Assembly (NCBI GenBank): GCA_031552145.1
Contig: JAVBMV010000008.1
Location: forward strand, 326,956-390,955
DNA from: JAVBMV01 sp031552145
Lineage (GTDB): Bacteria > Myxococcota > Myxococcia > Myxococcales > UBA5297
Reading direction: 5' to 3'
Length of the DNA: 64,000 nt
Every line of letters begins with the position of its first letter. The first letter of the stretch is position 1. Shown here one piece after another: positions 8,547 to 16,971 of the stretch. The translations under genes were made by a program, and so were the position numbers. The notes beneath the pieces are model-generated. The model did not search any database and had not been told where the DNA came from. It saw only the letters and a list, made by a program, of their open reading frames with translations.

Positions 8547-9035
8547 TTGAGCCGAACTCTCTTGGCCCTCTATGCACTGGCGGCCGTATTCTTGTGCCTC
8601 TGCACGGCGACCAGCGTCTATCGCGGCGCCGTGAGCCGCATGGGCATTGCGCCGGAGCCGGCGCCGCGCGAGCAGGTCGACGACGCGGCGATCGCTTCCT
8701 GCGTCGGCGAGCTTGGGCGCCTATGGCGCTCGCTCAACGCGCGCTTGGACGCGACCCTGGCCAGCTCACCTGCGCGCAAGAGCGGGGCGGACTGGGAGAG
8801 TTGGTCGCCAACATGGCGGACGGAGCTGCTACAGGTGGGCGCGCGCTGTCGGCTGGAGCAGGACGACCTGTCCCAGGCGCGCTCCGCCGCGGATCTCTAT
8901 CGCCGCCTGCTGGCTCTCCATCGCCACTACACGACGCTCGTAGTCCAGTTCTCGAATGAGATAGGCCCCCACTCGGACAACCTGATGCGCGCCCTGCAAC
9001 GCGCGACGACGGCACAGGCGCCGAGCGCCCCCTGA
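8547..9035 (+). CDS. hypothetical membrane-anchored or secreted protein, TTG start
   Basis: The 162-residue product begins at TTG, chosen because AAGGAG lies six bases upstream and because the frame then gives an N-terminal hydrophobic segment (TLLALYALAAVFLCLCTATS, about 3-22). The remainder is helical (EQVDDAAIASCVGELGRLWR and SAADLYRRLLALHRHYTTLV). No catalytic motif is visible. It probably sits on the periplasmic side together with the TPR protein encoded just upstream. Function unknown. Confidence 0.65.
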   Translation: MSRTLLALYALAAVFLCLCTATSVYRGAVSRMGIAPEPAPREQVDDAAIASCVGELGRLWRSLNARLDATLASSPARKSGADWESWSPTWRTELLQVGARCRLEQDDLSQARSAADLYRRLLALHRHYTTLVVQFSNEIGPHSDNLMRALQRATTAQAPSAP

Positions 9036-9061
9036 ACGAGACTGGAGGCACCCGCCCGCGC

Positions 9062-10717
9062 TCAATCCATGGGCAGATAGACGCTGAAGCCGCCTGCCGT
9101 GTCGGAGAGCGCCTCGTAGACCAGCACGGGCGAGGTCGAGGCCGATACGACCCGATAGACCTCGATCGCCGCGCCATTCACAGGGTAGAGCGCACCGTCG
9201 ACCGCGAGTTCGGCGCGCCCCGCGATCTGGAGCGGTCTTCCCACGCGAATCTCCTCTTCGATCGGCTCGGTGCTGGCGCGGACCTTGATACTGGCCCAGG
9301 GAAGAGCGGCGCTCAGCGATGGCCTTACTTGGAGGCGGTACCCTCCTGGCTCGACGAGAAAAGAGAATGCGCCGGTTGAGCTGGTTTCGCTCTCTCCCGA
9401 GCTGGTCCCGGGGAGAGGAGACTGCGCGTCGGCGAGGAGCTTGATGGCGAGGTGCTCCAGCGGCGCGCCACGATGATCGAGCACGTGTCCCTTGATAACG
9501 ACCTTGGAGGCGCAGTTGAGCTCGCCGATACTCCCCGCGGAGGTGATTGGCATGCTGAACTTGGCGCGCGCCGCCCTCGAGCCTTGAGGAGGGATGATCG
9601 TCACAGCGTAGGAAGTGCTGCTCGCCGAGCCCATCGCGACGAGCGAGGGGCGGACCCAAGTCGAGAAGAGCCCATTCTCATCGGTGGCGCAGGTGACGCT
9701 CAGCGTCCCACCACCCGTCACAAGCCCCTCGAGCTGGACCGTCGCATCCTTGACGGGCGCTCCGTCGTGCAGAACGCGACCGGAGATCGCGAGCGCCTCG
9801 CCATACCCTCCCAACTCGATGCGCTCTTCCGCCGCGCCCTCGGCGGAGTAGCTGATCTCCCGATAGGGAATGGGGTTCGACTCCGAGAGTGGCGAGCCAT
9901 CGGCCATGCCAGAGGGAGTGAAGCGCAGCACCAGGCGAAGTCCAGTCCGGAGGGCGCCGAGGGCAAAGGAGCCCCCACCCGCCACCGGGGCGCTGAGTTG
10001 GGAGAGCCGAAGACCGCGCTCTTTGTCGAATGCCTGGAGCCTGAAGAGTGGCACCTCATCGAGCTTCTCCGGCCAGGAGGCGCCCACGCCATATTGCACC
10101 GTTCCCTCGAGCTTGATCAGGCCAGTGGAGAAAACGAGCAGCCGCGGGTCGACTTTTCCAAGAGGAGGCACCGAGAGCTCGGCCTGAGAGGAAGGAATCG
10201 AAGGGTCGGAGGGGCTGACGGTCACCTGCCAGAGTCCCGGAGGTACTTGGAGTTCATAACTTCCACCCGCGCTCGCGCTGGTCGAATAGGTGCTCGTGAA
10301 GGGGAGCTCCCGGATGGTGCGCGAGCGCCCCACCGCTTGAACGGAATAGGTAGTGGCCTCCTTTCTCGTGGCGACCGACTCGAGCTGCGGAAGAAAGGGC
10401 CCCCCATCCAGCAACTCCAATGTTCCGGCAATGGTGGCAAGGCTGTCGAGGAGCAGCGTCCAATCGCCCGCGCCTGGCATCAGCGGAAAAAAGTCCGTGG
10501 GGGCTCCCGTGGCCTGCTTGGGCGGCAGCACTCGAACCGCGTAGGAGCCCGCTGCCAAACAGGTGCCCTCGAAACAGGTGCTCCCTTGTGCACAGTCGGA
10601 GGAATCGACGCAGTGATCGCTCCTTCCCGGCACATCATCGAGGCCCCCACACGTGGCGTGCAGGAGCGAACCCGCGAGGAGCAGGCCCCATCGCAAAGAG
10701 CGGGCGGGAGCTCTCAT
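9062..10717 (-). CDS. secreted Cys-rich protein or lipoprotein with carboxypeptidase-regulatory-like domains
   Basis: The protein has 551 residues from the ATG at 10717. This start is supported by the ATGA overlap with the upstream gene and by AAGGTGGTGAGGG. A signal peptide (1-22) ends at Cys23, with an imperfect lipobox (LLHATC). The four-Cys motif CVDSSDCAQGSTCFEGTC (about 38-55) is common in surface proteins of myxobacteria and relatives. The rest contains several beta-sandwich units of the carboxypeptidase-regulatory/Cna-B type, for example ISGRVLHDGAPVKDATVQL and IKGHVLDHRGAPLEHLAIKL. It is the last gene of the kinase/activator operon. It is probably structural or adhesive, with no enzymatic motif. 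Confidence 0.75.
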   Translation of the reverse strand: MRAPARSLRWGLLLAGSLLHATCGGLDDVPGRSDHCVDSSDCAQGSTCFEGTCLAAGSYAVRVLPPKQATGAPTDFFPLMPGAGDWTLLLDSLATIAGTLELLDGGPFLPQLESVATRKEATTYSVQAVGRSRTIRELPFTSTYSTSASAGGSYELQVPPGLWQVTVSPSDPSIPSSQAELSVPPLGKVDPRLLVFSTGLIKLEGTVQYGVGASWPEKLDEVPLFRLQAFDKERGLRLSQLSAPVAGGGSFALGALRTGLRLVLRFTPSGMADGSPLSESNPIPYREISYSAEGAAEERIELGGYGEALAISGRVLHDGAPVKDATVQLEGLVTGGGTLSVTCATDENGLFSTWVRPSLVAMGSASSTSYAVTIIPPQGSRAARAKFSMPITSAGSIGELNCASKVVIKGHVLDHRGAPLEHLAIKLLADAQSPLPGTSSGESETSSTGAFSFLVEPGGYRLQVRPSLSAALPWASIKVRASTEPIEEEIRVGRPLQIAGRAELAVDGALYPVNGAAIEVYRVVSASTSPVLVYEALSDTAGGFSVYLPMD

Positions 10718-11253
10718 TCCCTCACCACCTTCTTGCAATAGCCAGCCGAGGTGTCGACAAGCCAGGTGTAGAGGAGCTTCTTACTCTCGTCCAAGGTCCG
10801 GGTGAGATCGTTCTGATCGTCCGTAAAGGCCTCCGACACATAGACGGCGATGGAGTAGACCGCTGGTGGATAGCCAGGGTTCGTGAAGGGAAAGGTCCAG
10901 CTGACCGCCTGCCTCAGCGCGGTGCCCGTCGTGTAGATGATCGGTGTATGCACGAACTCCATCCGCAGCGGCACCTCGCCGATTCTGGTGACGAACCAGC
11001 GAGTGAAGAGCCGCCGCTCTAGGTCCTCATCCTCTACTTGGATAGTGAGCGTAATGGGCCTGCACGATTCACTGTCGATCAGCACCGGCGTTATCGCTTG
11101 AGCGGCGGCGTATTCCGGCGTGACGGAGACAATCCGAGGGGTGGAGACAGTGGGAAGTGTCGAGACGACGTCGTCCGTCACCAGGCAGGCGCTGCTGCCG
11201 AGCAGGAGGGCGCAGAGCCAGCGCCGCACAGTTGCGAGAGCCGACCTAGGCAT
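10714..11253 (-). CDS. probable lipoprotein, unknown function
   Basis: The 179-residue product starts at 11253, overlapping the last 8 bp of the sigma-54 activator gene. The longer frame upstream is a shadow. The signal peptide runs into GSSAC, giving a probable lipidated Cys near residue 22. The mature part is a short beta-rich domain (TLTIQVEDEDLERRLFTRWF) with a C-terminal Cys. Its stop codon shares ATGA with the next gene, so the pair is probably translationally coupled. It resembles small surface lipoproteins that accompany larger Cys-rich ones in myxobacteria. That resemblance is my inference. Confidence 0.65.
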   Translation of the reverse strand: MPRSALATVRRWLCALLLGSSACLVTDDVVSTLPTVSTPRIVSVTPEYAAAQAITPVLIDSESCRPITLTIQVEDEDLERRLFTRWFVTRIGEVPLRMEFVHTPIIYTTGTALRQAVSWTFPFTNPGYPPAVYSIAVYVSEAFTDDQNDLTRTLDESKKLLYTWLVDTSAGYCKKVVRE

Positions 11254-13126
11254 CGTCTTCGCTCGCGACCTCTCCGGAGCTCGCGCTCTCCTCACGCTCC
11301 AAAAATCGGAAGACCGTCCTCGGATCGACGCCCAGCTCTTTCGCCGCGCGGGTCCTATTTCCCTCGTTGCGCGCCAACGCCTCCGCGATGAAGCGGCGCT
11401 GAAATTCATCCTTCGCTTGCGCGAGCGTGAGCGGGCCCACCGCTCTCGAGCTCATCTCGGCGAGCGGCTCCTCGAGCTCTAGATCGGCGGGCGATATGAG
11501 TCGGTTTTCGGAGAGCACCAGCGCCTTCTGGACCCGCGCCTCCAACTCGCGGACATTCCCCGGCCAAGAGTGGCGCCGCAGGGCGGCGAGCGCCTCCTGT
11601 GAGAAGCCCTCCACGGTGGGGTTGAGGGAACGCTGATGTTTCGCCAAGAGCGCGCGCGCCAAGACCTCGATGTCGTCCCCTCGTTCTCGCAGCGGAGGGA
11701 GGACGATACCGGCGACGTTCAACCGATAATAGAGATCTTGCCGGAAGCGCCCTTGCGCGATCTCGCGCTGCAGATCGCGGTGAGTCGCGGCGAGCACCCG
11801 GATGTCAATCGTCTCCGGTTGGGTGCTGCCCACCTTGAAGACCTCGCGCTCCTGAAGAGCGCGCAGCAGCTTCACTTGGAGCGCCAGGGGCATCTCGCCA
11901 ATCTCGTCGAGGAAGAGCGTCCCGCCGCTCGCTGCCTGAAAGAGCCCATCTCGCGTCGAGGAGGCGCTCGTGAAGGCGCCGCGAACCGATCCAAAAAGCT
12001 CGCTCTCCAACAGCTCGCCCGGGATGGCGCCACAGTTGATGGTGACAAACGGCCCTTCGCCCCTGCGCGAGCGCTTGTGTAGCTCGCGCGCGATGAGCTC
12101 CTTGCCCGTCCCCGTCTCTCCCTCGATGAGCACCGAGATGTCGGTTGGCGCGATGCGCTCGATGCGCTTGAAGACCTCGCGCATCCCGCCACAGGCGCCG
12201 ATGAGCGCGCCGAACTTGCGCTCATCGAGCTGGCGCCGAAGCGCCTCGTTGTCGTCGCGCAGTGCGTCCGCCGCCGCCGCTCGCCGCATCACCAGCGCCG
12301 CCAGCCCTGCCCAAAGCTCGAGGAGCGCAAGCCTCTGCGCATCGAAGTGATCGACGAAGCGATCGTTTCCAACATAAACGATGCCCAGGAGCTCTTCGCC
12401 CGTCATCATAGGGGCGCACATCACGCTCGACAGCTTCAAGTTGATAATCGACGCGCTGTCCTTGAAGTGCTCGTCGGTGAGCGCGTTGGAGACGAGTGCC
12501 GAGCGCCGCGTCTCGACGACCCGCGCGATGATCGAGTCGGAGAGGCGCTCCATGGCGCCAGCGATGTTTTGCCGAGCGACATTTCGGGCCACCTTCACAA
12601 CCAGACGCCCCCCGTCGAAGACCAGAAGCACGCCCTTGTCTGCCTTCGAGAGCGCCACGACCTGATCCATCATCGTCTCGAGTAGCTTCTCGACCGACTC
12701 CTGCTCCAAGAGGCTCTCGACAAAGGCGAAGAGCTGGCGAAGCGTCTCCTCGTCGAGGCGCGCCCCGCCACCGAAGGTAGCCGCCCCTTCTGGCTGGGAG
12801 GGAAGTCGCGTCGGCGCCAGCGCAAGCTCAGCCGCCCCAAGCCGAATGCAGCTCTGCCCAACCTCGATCAGATCCCCGACGGCGAGCGAGGCATGTCGGC
12901 GCCGTTGACCATTCACCCTGATCGAGGCGCTCGATGCTGCGTGGAGCACATGTCCATCTGGCGTCACCTCGACGTGGAAAGCGTAGGCGGGCACCTCGGT
13001 GTCCGCGAGCACGACGCCATTATCGGCCGAGGAGCCGAAGGAGGTCAGGCGCCGGTTGAGCGGCGCTCTCGTCCTGCTCTGCTCCCCCTCGGCGCGGTTC
13101 CAGATCTCGATCGCTGTCGCCCTCAT
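11246..13126 (-). CDS. sigma-54-dependent transcriptional activator, FHA-like + GAF + AAA+ + Fis-type HTH
   Basis: This 626-residue enhancer-binding protein has an FHA-like fold (about 20-98), a GAF domain (about 128-285), an AAA+ ATPase (about 308-540) and a Fis-type helix-turn-helix (about 570-612, NRTRAAKELGVDPRTVFRFL). Walker A is GETGTGKE (336-343) and Walker B GGTLFLDE (401-408). The sigma-54 contact loop reads GAFTSA (383-388) instead of GAFTGA. In the FHA region the usual Arg after Gly and the Ser before His are missing (GSSADN; VPAYAFH), so phosphothreonine binding is doubtful. The start at 13126 has GAGGTG upstream. It lies 22 bp after the secreted-protein gene of the kinase operon. 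Confidence 0.9.
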   Translation of the reverse strand: MRATAIEIWNRAEGEQSRTRAPLNRRLTSFGSSADNGVVLADTEVPAYAFHVEVTPDGHVLHAASSASIRVNGQRRRHASLAVGDLIEVGQSCIRLGAAELALAPTRLPSQPEGAATFGGGARLDEETLRQLFAFVESLLEQESVEKLLETMMDQVVALSKADKGVLLVFDGGRLVVKVARNVARQNIAGAMERLSDSIIARVVETRRSALVSNALTDEHFKDSASIINLKLSSVMCAPMMTGEELLGIVYVGNDRFVDHFDAQRLALLELWAGLAALVMRRAAAADALRDDNEALRRQLDERKFGALIGACGGMREVFKRIERIAPTDISVLIEGETGTGKELIARELHKRSRRGEGPFVTINCGAIPGELLESELFGSVRGAFTSASSTRDGLFQAASGGTLFLDEIGEMPLALQVKLLRALQEREVFKVGSTQPETIDIRVLAATHRDLQREIAQGRFRQDLYYRLNVAGIVLPPLRERGDDIEVLARALLAKHQRSLNPTVEGFSQEALAALRRHSWPGNVRELEARVQKALVLSENRLISPADLELEEPLAEMSSRAVGPLTLAQAKDEFQRRFIAEALARNEGNRTRAAKELGVDPRTVFRFLEREESASSGEVASEDDA

Positions 13127-13148
13127 GGCCACACCTCGCTGCACGATA

Positions 13149-13958
13149 TTAGAAGAGAGCCAACTGCAGGAGGCCCTCCCGAGTCAAGGTGAGCCCGGGC
13201 CCCGCGCTGGCGGCAGTGACAGTGCCGACCTCTTCGAGGTGGAACGATGCGTCGACCACGCCAAGCGCATAGAGGCCGAGCACCGTGCCAAAGAAGGCCC
13301 AGTTGGCCGCGCGCCAGTTCTGCGCCCGACGAAAGTCTTCGCGCTCGAAGCGACCTTCCTCGTTCCGAAGCGAGCGAAACTGCGCCCAGGTGGCGACCGT
13401 CCCCGCCAGCGCCAGCGCCTGGCCTGTCGCGAGGAGAGCGCCCTGAAGGGGACGGCCCTGTTGGAACTGCGGCGCCCCTCCCGGCACGAGCGCGGCGATG
13501 AAAGGCATCTTCATCACCTGGACTCTGCGCTTACTCTCCTCGAGGTGGCGCAGCGCCTCGCGCCGCTGCTCGCGTATCAGCGACAGCAACTCTTCGTTCT
13601 CGGCGCGCACCATCTCGAAAAGATCGATGGCCGCGGGTGAGACCAGGACTGGGTCGAGGAGGTAATCGGGATCGAGCTTCAAGAGCTTCAAGAAGGATTG
13701 CTTCGCGACGGCCTGGTTGCCCATATAAAAGGCCGAGAGCCCATGCATTCGCCAGGACTCCTTCAAGTCCTCCTCCTCGGCGAGCAGCTTCTCGCTGTGC
13801 ATGGCATCGATGATGCCCATCGCCTCCTGGTACTGGCCAAACTCGAATCGATTTCGCGCGAGACGAAGGCCATCCGACTCCGCCAACGCGCTCTGGACGC
13901 CCAAGGGAGAGGCGAACAGGAGCGCGGCGACGAAGAGCTTTGGCCAGGCACGAAGCAT
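13149..13958 (-). CDS. secreted TPR-like protein with membrane-associated C-terminus
   Basis: This 269-residue protein has a clear signal peptide (1-26, ending SALA). A helical TPR-like region (about 28-115) includes LARNRFEFGQYQEAMGIIDA and SAFYMGNQAVAKQSFLKLLK. A coiled coil is followed by two hydrophobic segments (about 170-190 and 225-245). Its ATG overlaps the kinase stop codon as TGATG, strong evidence for translational coupling. Similar proteins sit beside PEGA-domain kinases in myxobacteria (from memory), where they may act as the periplasmic partner of the kinase. That role is inference. Confidence 0.7.
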   Translation of the reverse strand: MLRAWPKLFVAALLFASPLGVQSALAESDGLRLARNRFEFGQYQEAMGIIDAMHSEKLLAEEEDLKESWRMHGLSAFYMGNQAVAKQSFLKLLKLDPDYLLDPVLVSPAAIDLFEMVRAENEELLSLIREQRREALRHLEESKRRVQVMKMPFIAALVPGGAPQFQQGRPLQGALLATGQALALAGTVATWAQFRSLRNEEGRFEREDFRRAQNWRAANWAFFGTVLGLYALGVVDASFHLEEVGTVTAASAGPGLTLTREGLLQLALF

Positions 13959-15904
13959 CAGCGCGCGCGCTCCATATCGAGGACCGCGCGCTCTCCACCC
14001 CGGATGGTGATGCTGCGCGTCTCGGGCCTGGCGCCCTTGGGGAAGACCTGCACGGCGAAAGAGGCCTGCACCTGATCCTCTGGGATCGGCATGACGATCG
14101 GCTCCGCCTGCGACTCGAGCACCGAGCCGCGCGGAGAGCCGTTGATCAGCACCAACGCCTCCTTGTGCTCGCTCAGTACAGCGAGCGTCGCAGGCCTGCG
14201 GGCGAGATGAACCTCGATGTGGTTCCTGATGCCTTCGCGCACCTCGATCTTCCGCTCGTAGGGAAAGCAATAGGGACTCTCGATCTTGAGCAGATGTGTC
14301 CCCACGGAGGCGTTGCCATGGTAGGTGGGCGCACCGTTGGTGTTCATCCGAATGCCATCGAGGAAGATCTTGGCGAAGTGGCGCGGCGAGAAGATGATGG
14401 AGAGCTCTGCATGCCTCGCCGGTGCCCTCGCGGAGGGCTCTTCCTGCGGGGCTGCCGCGGGCGCGACGCGCCTCTCTCCCGAGGTTTCGCTTTGGGGCCC
14501 GCTCAGCCTCTCCGACGAGGGGATCCGCGCCGCGGACTCCGCGCGACCGAGAGCGACGACCGGCAGCGCCGCCTTGGAAGACCGACGCTGGAGCGGCTCG
14601 GGTTCAGCCGTTGGAGGAACCCTCCTCGTGGGCTCCATCGCGACCTCCGCCAACGAAGTCTCTCCGAGCGGGGCAGGGGAGAGCTCTGCCTCTTCCACGG
14701 GTGCGCTGGGGATTTCGATCGTCGCCGCCTCTTCGCGAGCCACTTGCGCTTCTCCTGGCCCATCACCTCCCGTGGAGATGGCGAAGAGCAGCAAAGCTCC
14801 CGCGGAAGAGATCGGCAACGCCACCGAGAGGGCAGTGAGCCGCCTTCGCCGACGCTGGAGGCGCGTGAGCAGCGCCAGCGCACCTTCGTGCCCAGGCTCG
14901 AGCGCCAGAATGTGCTCGATGGCGGCGAGCGCCTTGGGATAGTTGCGGCTGCCCTTGCTCGAGTCGCGCCTGGCGCGCTCTTGCAGTGTGGCGAGCAGGC
15001 GCGTTCTGTAGCGGGCGCTCCACTCTTCGGGCGCGCGCAAAAACGCGGCGCTCTCCTCGGAGGGACGCTCGATGGCCATCGTCGCCAAGTAGGCGGCGAG
15101 CTCGTCTCGAAGCGCCGCGGCGCTCGCAAAGCGCGCCTCGGGCTGATGGGCCAGGCAGCGGATGACGAGCGCGGCGAGGGTATCGGAGAGCGCGGGGTTG
15201 AGCAGCCTGGGATCGGGATAGTTGCCGTCTAGGATGTTCTTGAGCGTCTGCGTCGAATTGCCACCGGTGAAGGGGAGCCGTCCGCAGCAGAGCCAATAGA
15301 GTATCGTGCCAAGCGACCAGAGGTCTGATTGAACAGTGGCTTCATGCCCTTCGATAATCTCGGGCGCCATGTGGGCCGGCGAGCCGACGAGCGCGCCTGT
15401 CATCGTCATACCATCGTCCCGATCGAGCACCTTGGCGATGCCAAAGTCCATGAGCTTCAGCACCCCATCGGAGCGGATCATCACATTCTCGGGCTTCAGG
15501 TCTCTGTGGATCACCTCGGCTGAATGAGCGTGCGCCAGCGCATCCGCCAGGACGCAGACCAGCAACGCGCCGGCCTCCGGCGGGTGAAAGGCGTGCTTGG
15601 CCTGGAAGTCGCGGAGGGTGAGGCCACGGATCAGCTCCGTGACAATATAGGACTCAGCTCCCTGGGCCCCCTCCTCCGCGTAGTCGTAGACCTCCACGAT
15701 ATGTGGATGGCGCAGCCGCGCGACCGCGCGAGCCTCTCGCGAGAAGCGCTGGCGCGCTTCCTCTCGGCTCGCGAGGTGGGGGTGCAGTACCTTGACTGCT
15801 ACCTCTCGGTCGAGCGAGGTGTCGATCGCACCATAGACGAAGCTCATGCCACCCGAGCCGAGCAGCTCAGTGATGCGGTAGCGCGAGATATACCGTCCGA
15901 GCAT
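13958..15904 (-). CDS. transmembrane Ser/Thr protein kinase with periplasmic PEGA-like domain
   Basis: The protein has 648 residues from the ATG preceded by AGGTGGATGG. The kinase domain (about 9-270) has all key residues: glycine loop LGSGGMSFVYG, Lys38 in VAVKVL, HRDLKPEN (133-140) and DFG (153-155). A single membrane helix lies at about 357-377. A Pro/Ala/Glu-rich linker (380-498) leads to PEGA-like beta repeats (about 498-645). The kinase faces the cytoplasm and the repeats face the periplasm, so it is expected to pass an envelope signal to cytoplasmic targets. It heads a five-gene operon that includes a sigma-54 activator, an obvious candidate substrate. Confidence 0.9.
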   Translation of the reverse strand: MLGRYISRYRITELLGSGGMSFVYGAIDTSLDREVAVKVLHPHLASREEARQRFSREARAVARLRHPHIVEVYDYAEEGAQGAESYIVTELIRGLTLRDFQAKHAFHPPEAGALLVCVLADALAHAHSAEVIHRDLKPENVMIRSDGVLKLMDFGIAKVLDRDDGMTMTGALVGSPAHMAPEIIEGHEATVQSDLWSLGTILYWLCCGRLPFTGGNSTQTLKNILDGNYPDPRLLNPALSDTLAALVIRCLAHQPEARFASAAALRDELAAYLATMAIERPSEESAAFLRAPEEWSARYRTRLLATLQERARRDSSKGSRNYPKALAAIEHILALEPGHEGALALLTRLQRRRRRLTALSVALPISSAGALLLFAISTGGDGPGEAQVAREEAATIEIPSAPVEEAELSPAPLGETSLAEVAMEPTRRVPPTAEPEPLQRRSSKAALPVVALGRAESAARIPSSERLSGPQSETSGERRVAPAAAPQEEPSARAPARHAELSIIFSPRHFAKIFLDGIRMNTNGAPTYHGNASVGTHLLKIESPYCFPYERKIEVREGIRNHIEVHLARRPATLAVLSEHKEALVLINGSPRGSVLESQAEPIVMPIPEDQVQASFAVQVFPKGARPETRSITIRGGERAVLDMERAR

Positions 15905-16000
15905 CCATCCACCTGAGCACTTCAGTCCACGCCAAGGGCGGACTTCATGGGTGAGACCCGCAACGCGACTTGTTCCGGCGACACGAAGGCGTACTCGCCG

Positions 16001-16030
16001 ATTGTAGAGAAGGCGAAACTTTTTGGTCAA
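16001..16030 (-). promoter_or_regulatory. sigma-70-type promoter of the kinase operon
   Basis: On the minus strand TTGACC (16030-16025) is separated by 18 bp from TACAAT (16006-16001). The start point would be near 15993, leaving a leader of about 90 nt before the kinase ATG. The -35 element overlaps the stop codon of the alpha/beta hydrolase gene, which supports a separate transcription unit. This is a consensus match only. Confidence 0.6.
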
Positions 16031-16824
16031 ACCCCGATCTGCAAACCTTGTAGGAACTCGACGAGCGCCGCGGTGAACTCCGACGGCGCCTCGAGGCAAG
16101 TCAGGTGGCCGGCTCCAGGGATCAGGCGTTTCGTCCCGTTGGGCAGCGCCGCGGCCAGAGCCGCGGCCTCCTCGGGCGTCGAGAGCAGATCGGCCTGTCC
16201 GGCAATGACGAGCGCGGGGCAGGCGATCTGCCCAAGCAGCGGCGTGAAGTCGCGCCGCCTTCCCATCGCCCGAAGCGCGTCGGCCGTTCCCTTCGCCGAG
16301 TTCTCGGAGATGAGCCGCTCCACCGCGCGGCGGAGCTTCTCGGGAGCCGCGGCAGAGAGCAGGTTGGGAGCGGTTCGCTCCACCAGCACATCCACTCCCT
16401 CCTCTTCAACGGCCCGCGCCATCACCTCGCGCGCACGCCGTGCGTCTTCGGTGTCGCTCGACGAGCGCGAGCTGGCCAGGACGAAGGCGTCGAGCCGCCC
16501 CGGCATCGCGCGCTGCAGCTCGAGCGCGACATAACCCCCCATGGAGAGGCCGACCAGGGCGCGCACGCGCTCGAGCTCGAGCGCGTCGATGACGGCCAGA
16601 ACGCTCTCGGCAAAAGCTTCCATGGAGGGCTCGCCCGCCAGCGGCTGCGATTTACCAAAACCCGGCAGGTCGGGAGCGATGACGCGATAGTTTGTTCTCA
16701 AGGAGTCGAGCTGCTCTTTCCAGAGCGCGCTCGAGAGCGGGAAAGCATGCAGCAGGACGAGAGCCGGACCGCTCCCCTCATCGCGATAGTGAACTCTCGC
16801 TCCTCGGTGCGTGAGCATCGGCAT
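16027..16824 (-). CDS. alpha/beta hydrolase
   Basis: This 265-residue protein has the standard alpha/beta-hydrolase fold. The oxyanion region is LLHAFPLSSALW, the nucleophile elbow GLSMGG (Ser near residue 92). A lid region precedes CPALVIAGQADLLSTPEE, which holds the acid residue, and His is in PGAGHLTCLEAP. It is related to 3-oxoadipate enol-lactonase-type and general esterase/lactonase enzymes, and the substrate cannot be told from sequence. The start at 16824 has GAGGAG five bases upstream. No signal peptide is present. It is divergent from the gene at 16972, with 147 bp between. Confidence 0.88.
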   Translation of the reverse strand: MPMLTHRGARVHYRDEGSGPALVLLHAFPLSSALWKEQLDSLRTNYRVIAPDLPGFGKSQPLAGEPSMEAFAESVLAVIDALELERVRALVGLSMGGYVALELQRAMPGRLDAFVLASSRSSSDTEDARRAREVMARAVEEEGVDVLVERTAPNLLSAAAPEKLRRAVERLISENSAKGTADALRAMGRRRDFTPLLGQIACPALVIAGQADLLSTPEEAAALAAALPNGTKRLIPGAGHLTCLEAPSEFTAALVEFLQGLQIGV

Positions 16825-16971
16825 GACGACTCCTCGGTGATGGGATGGACTGACTCTATCACGTTTGCACCCTTGGCACGGTCGCACTGGCGACCCGTGG
16901 CGCGAAAGGCTACTCTTCGCGCCCTTCGGGGTGGGGTGAGGAGTGGAGCGGTGGCGAGGAGCGTAGAGGCG

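Noticed and set aside
14325..15232. Plus-strand frames opposite the kinase gene
   Set aside because: Ser/Ala/Arg-rich shadows of the kinase linker and kinase domain.
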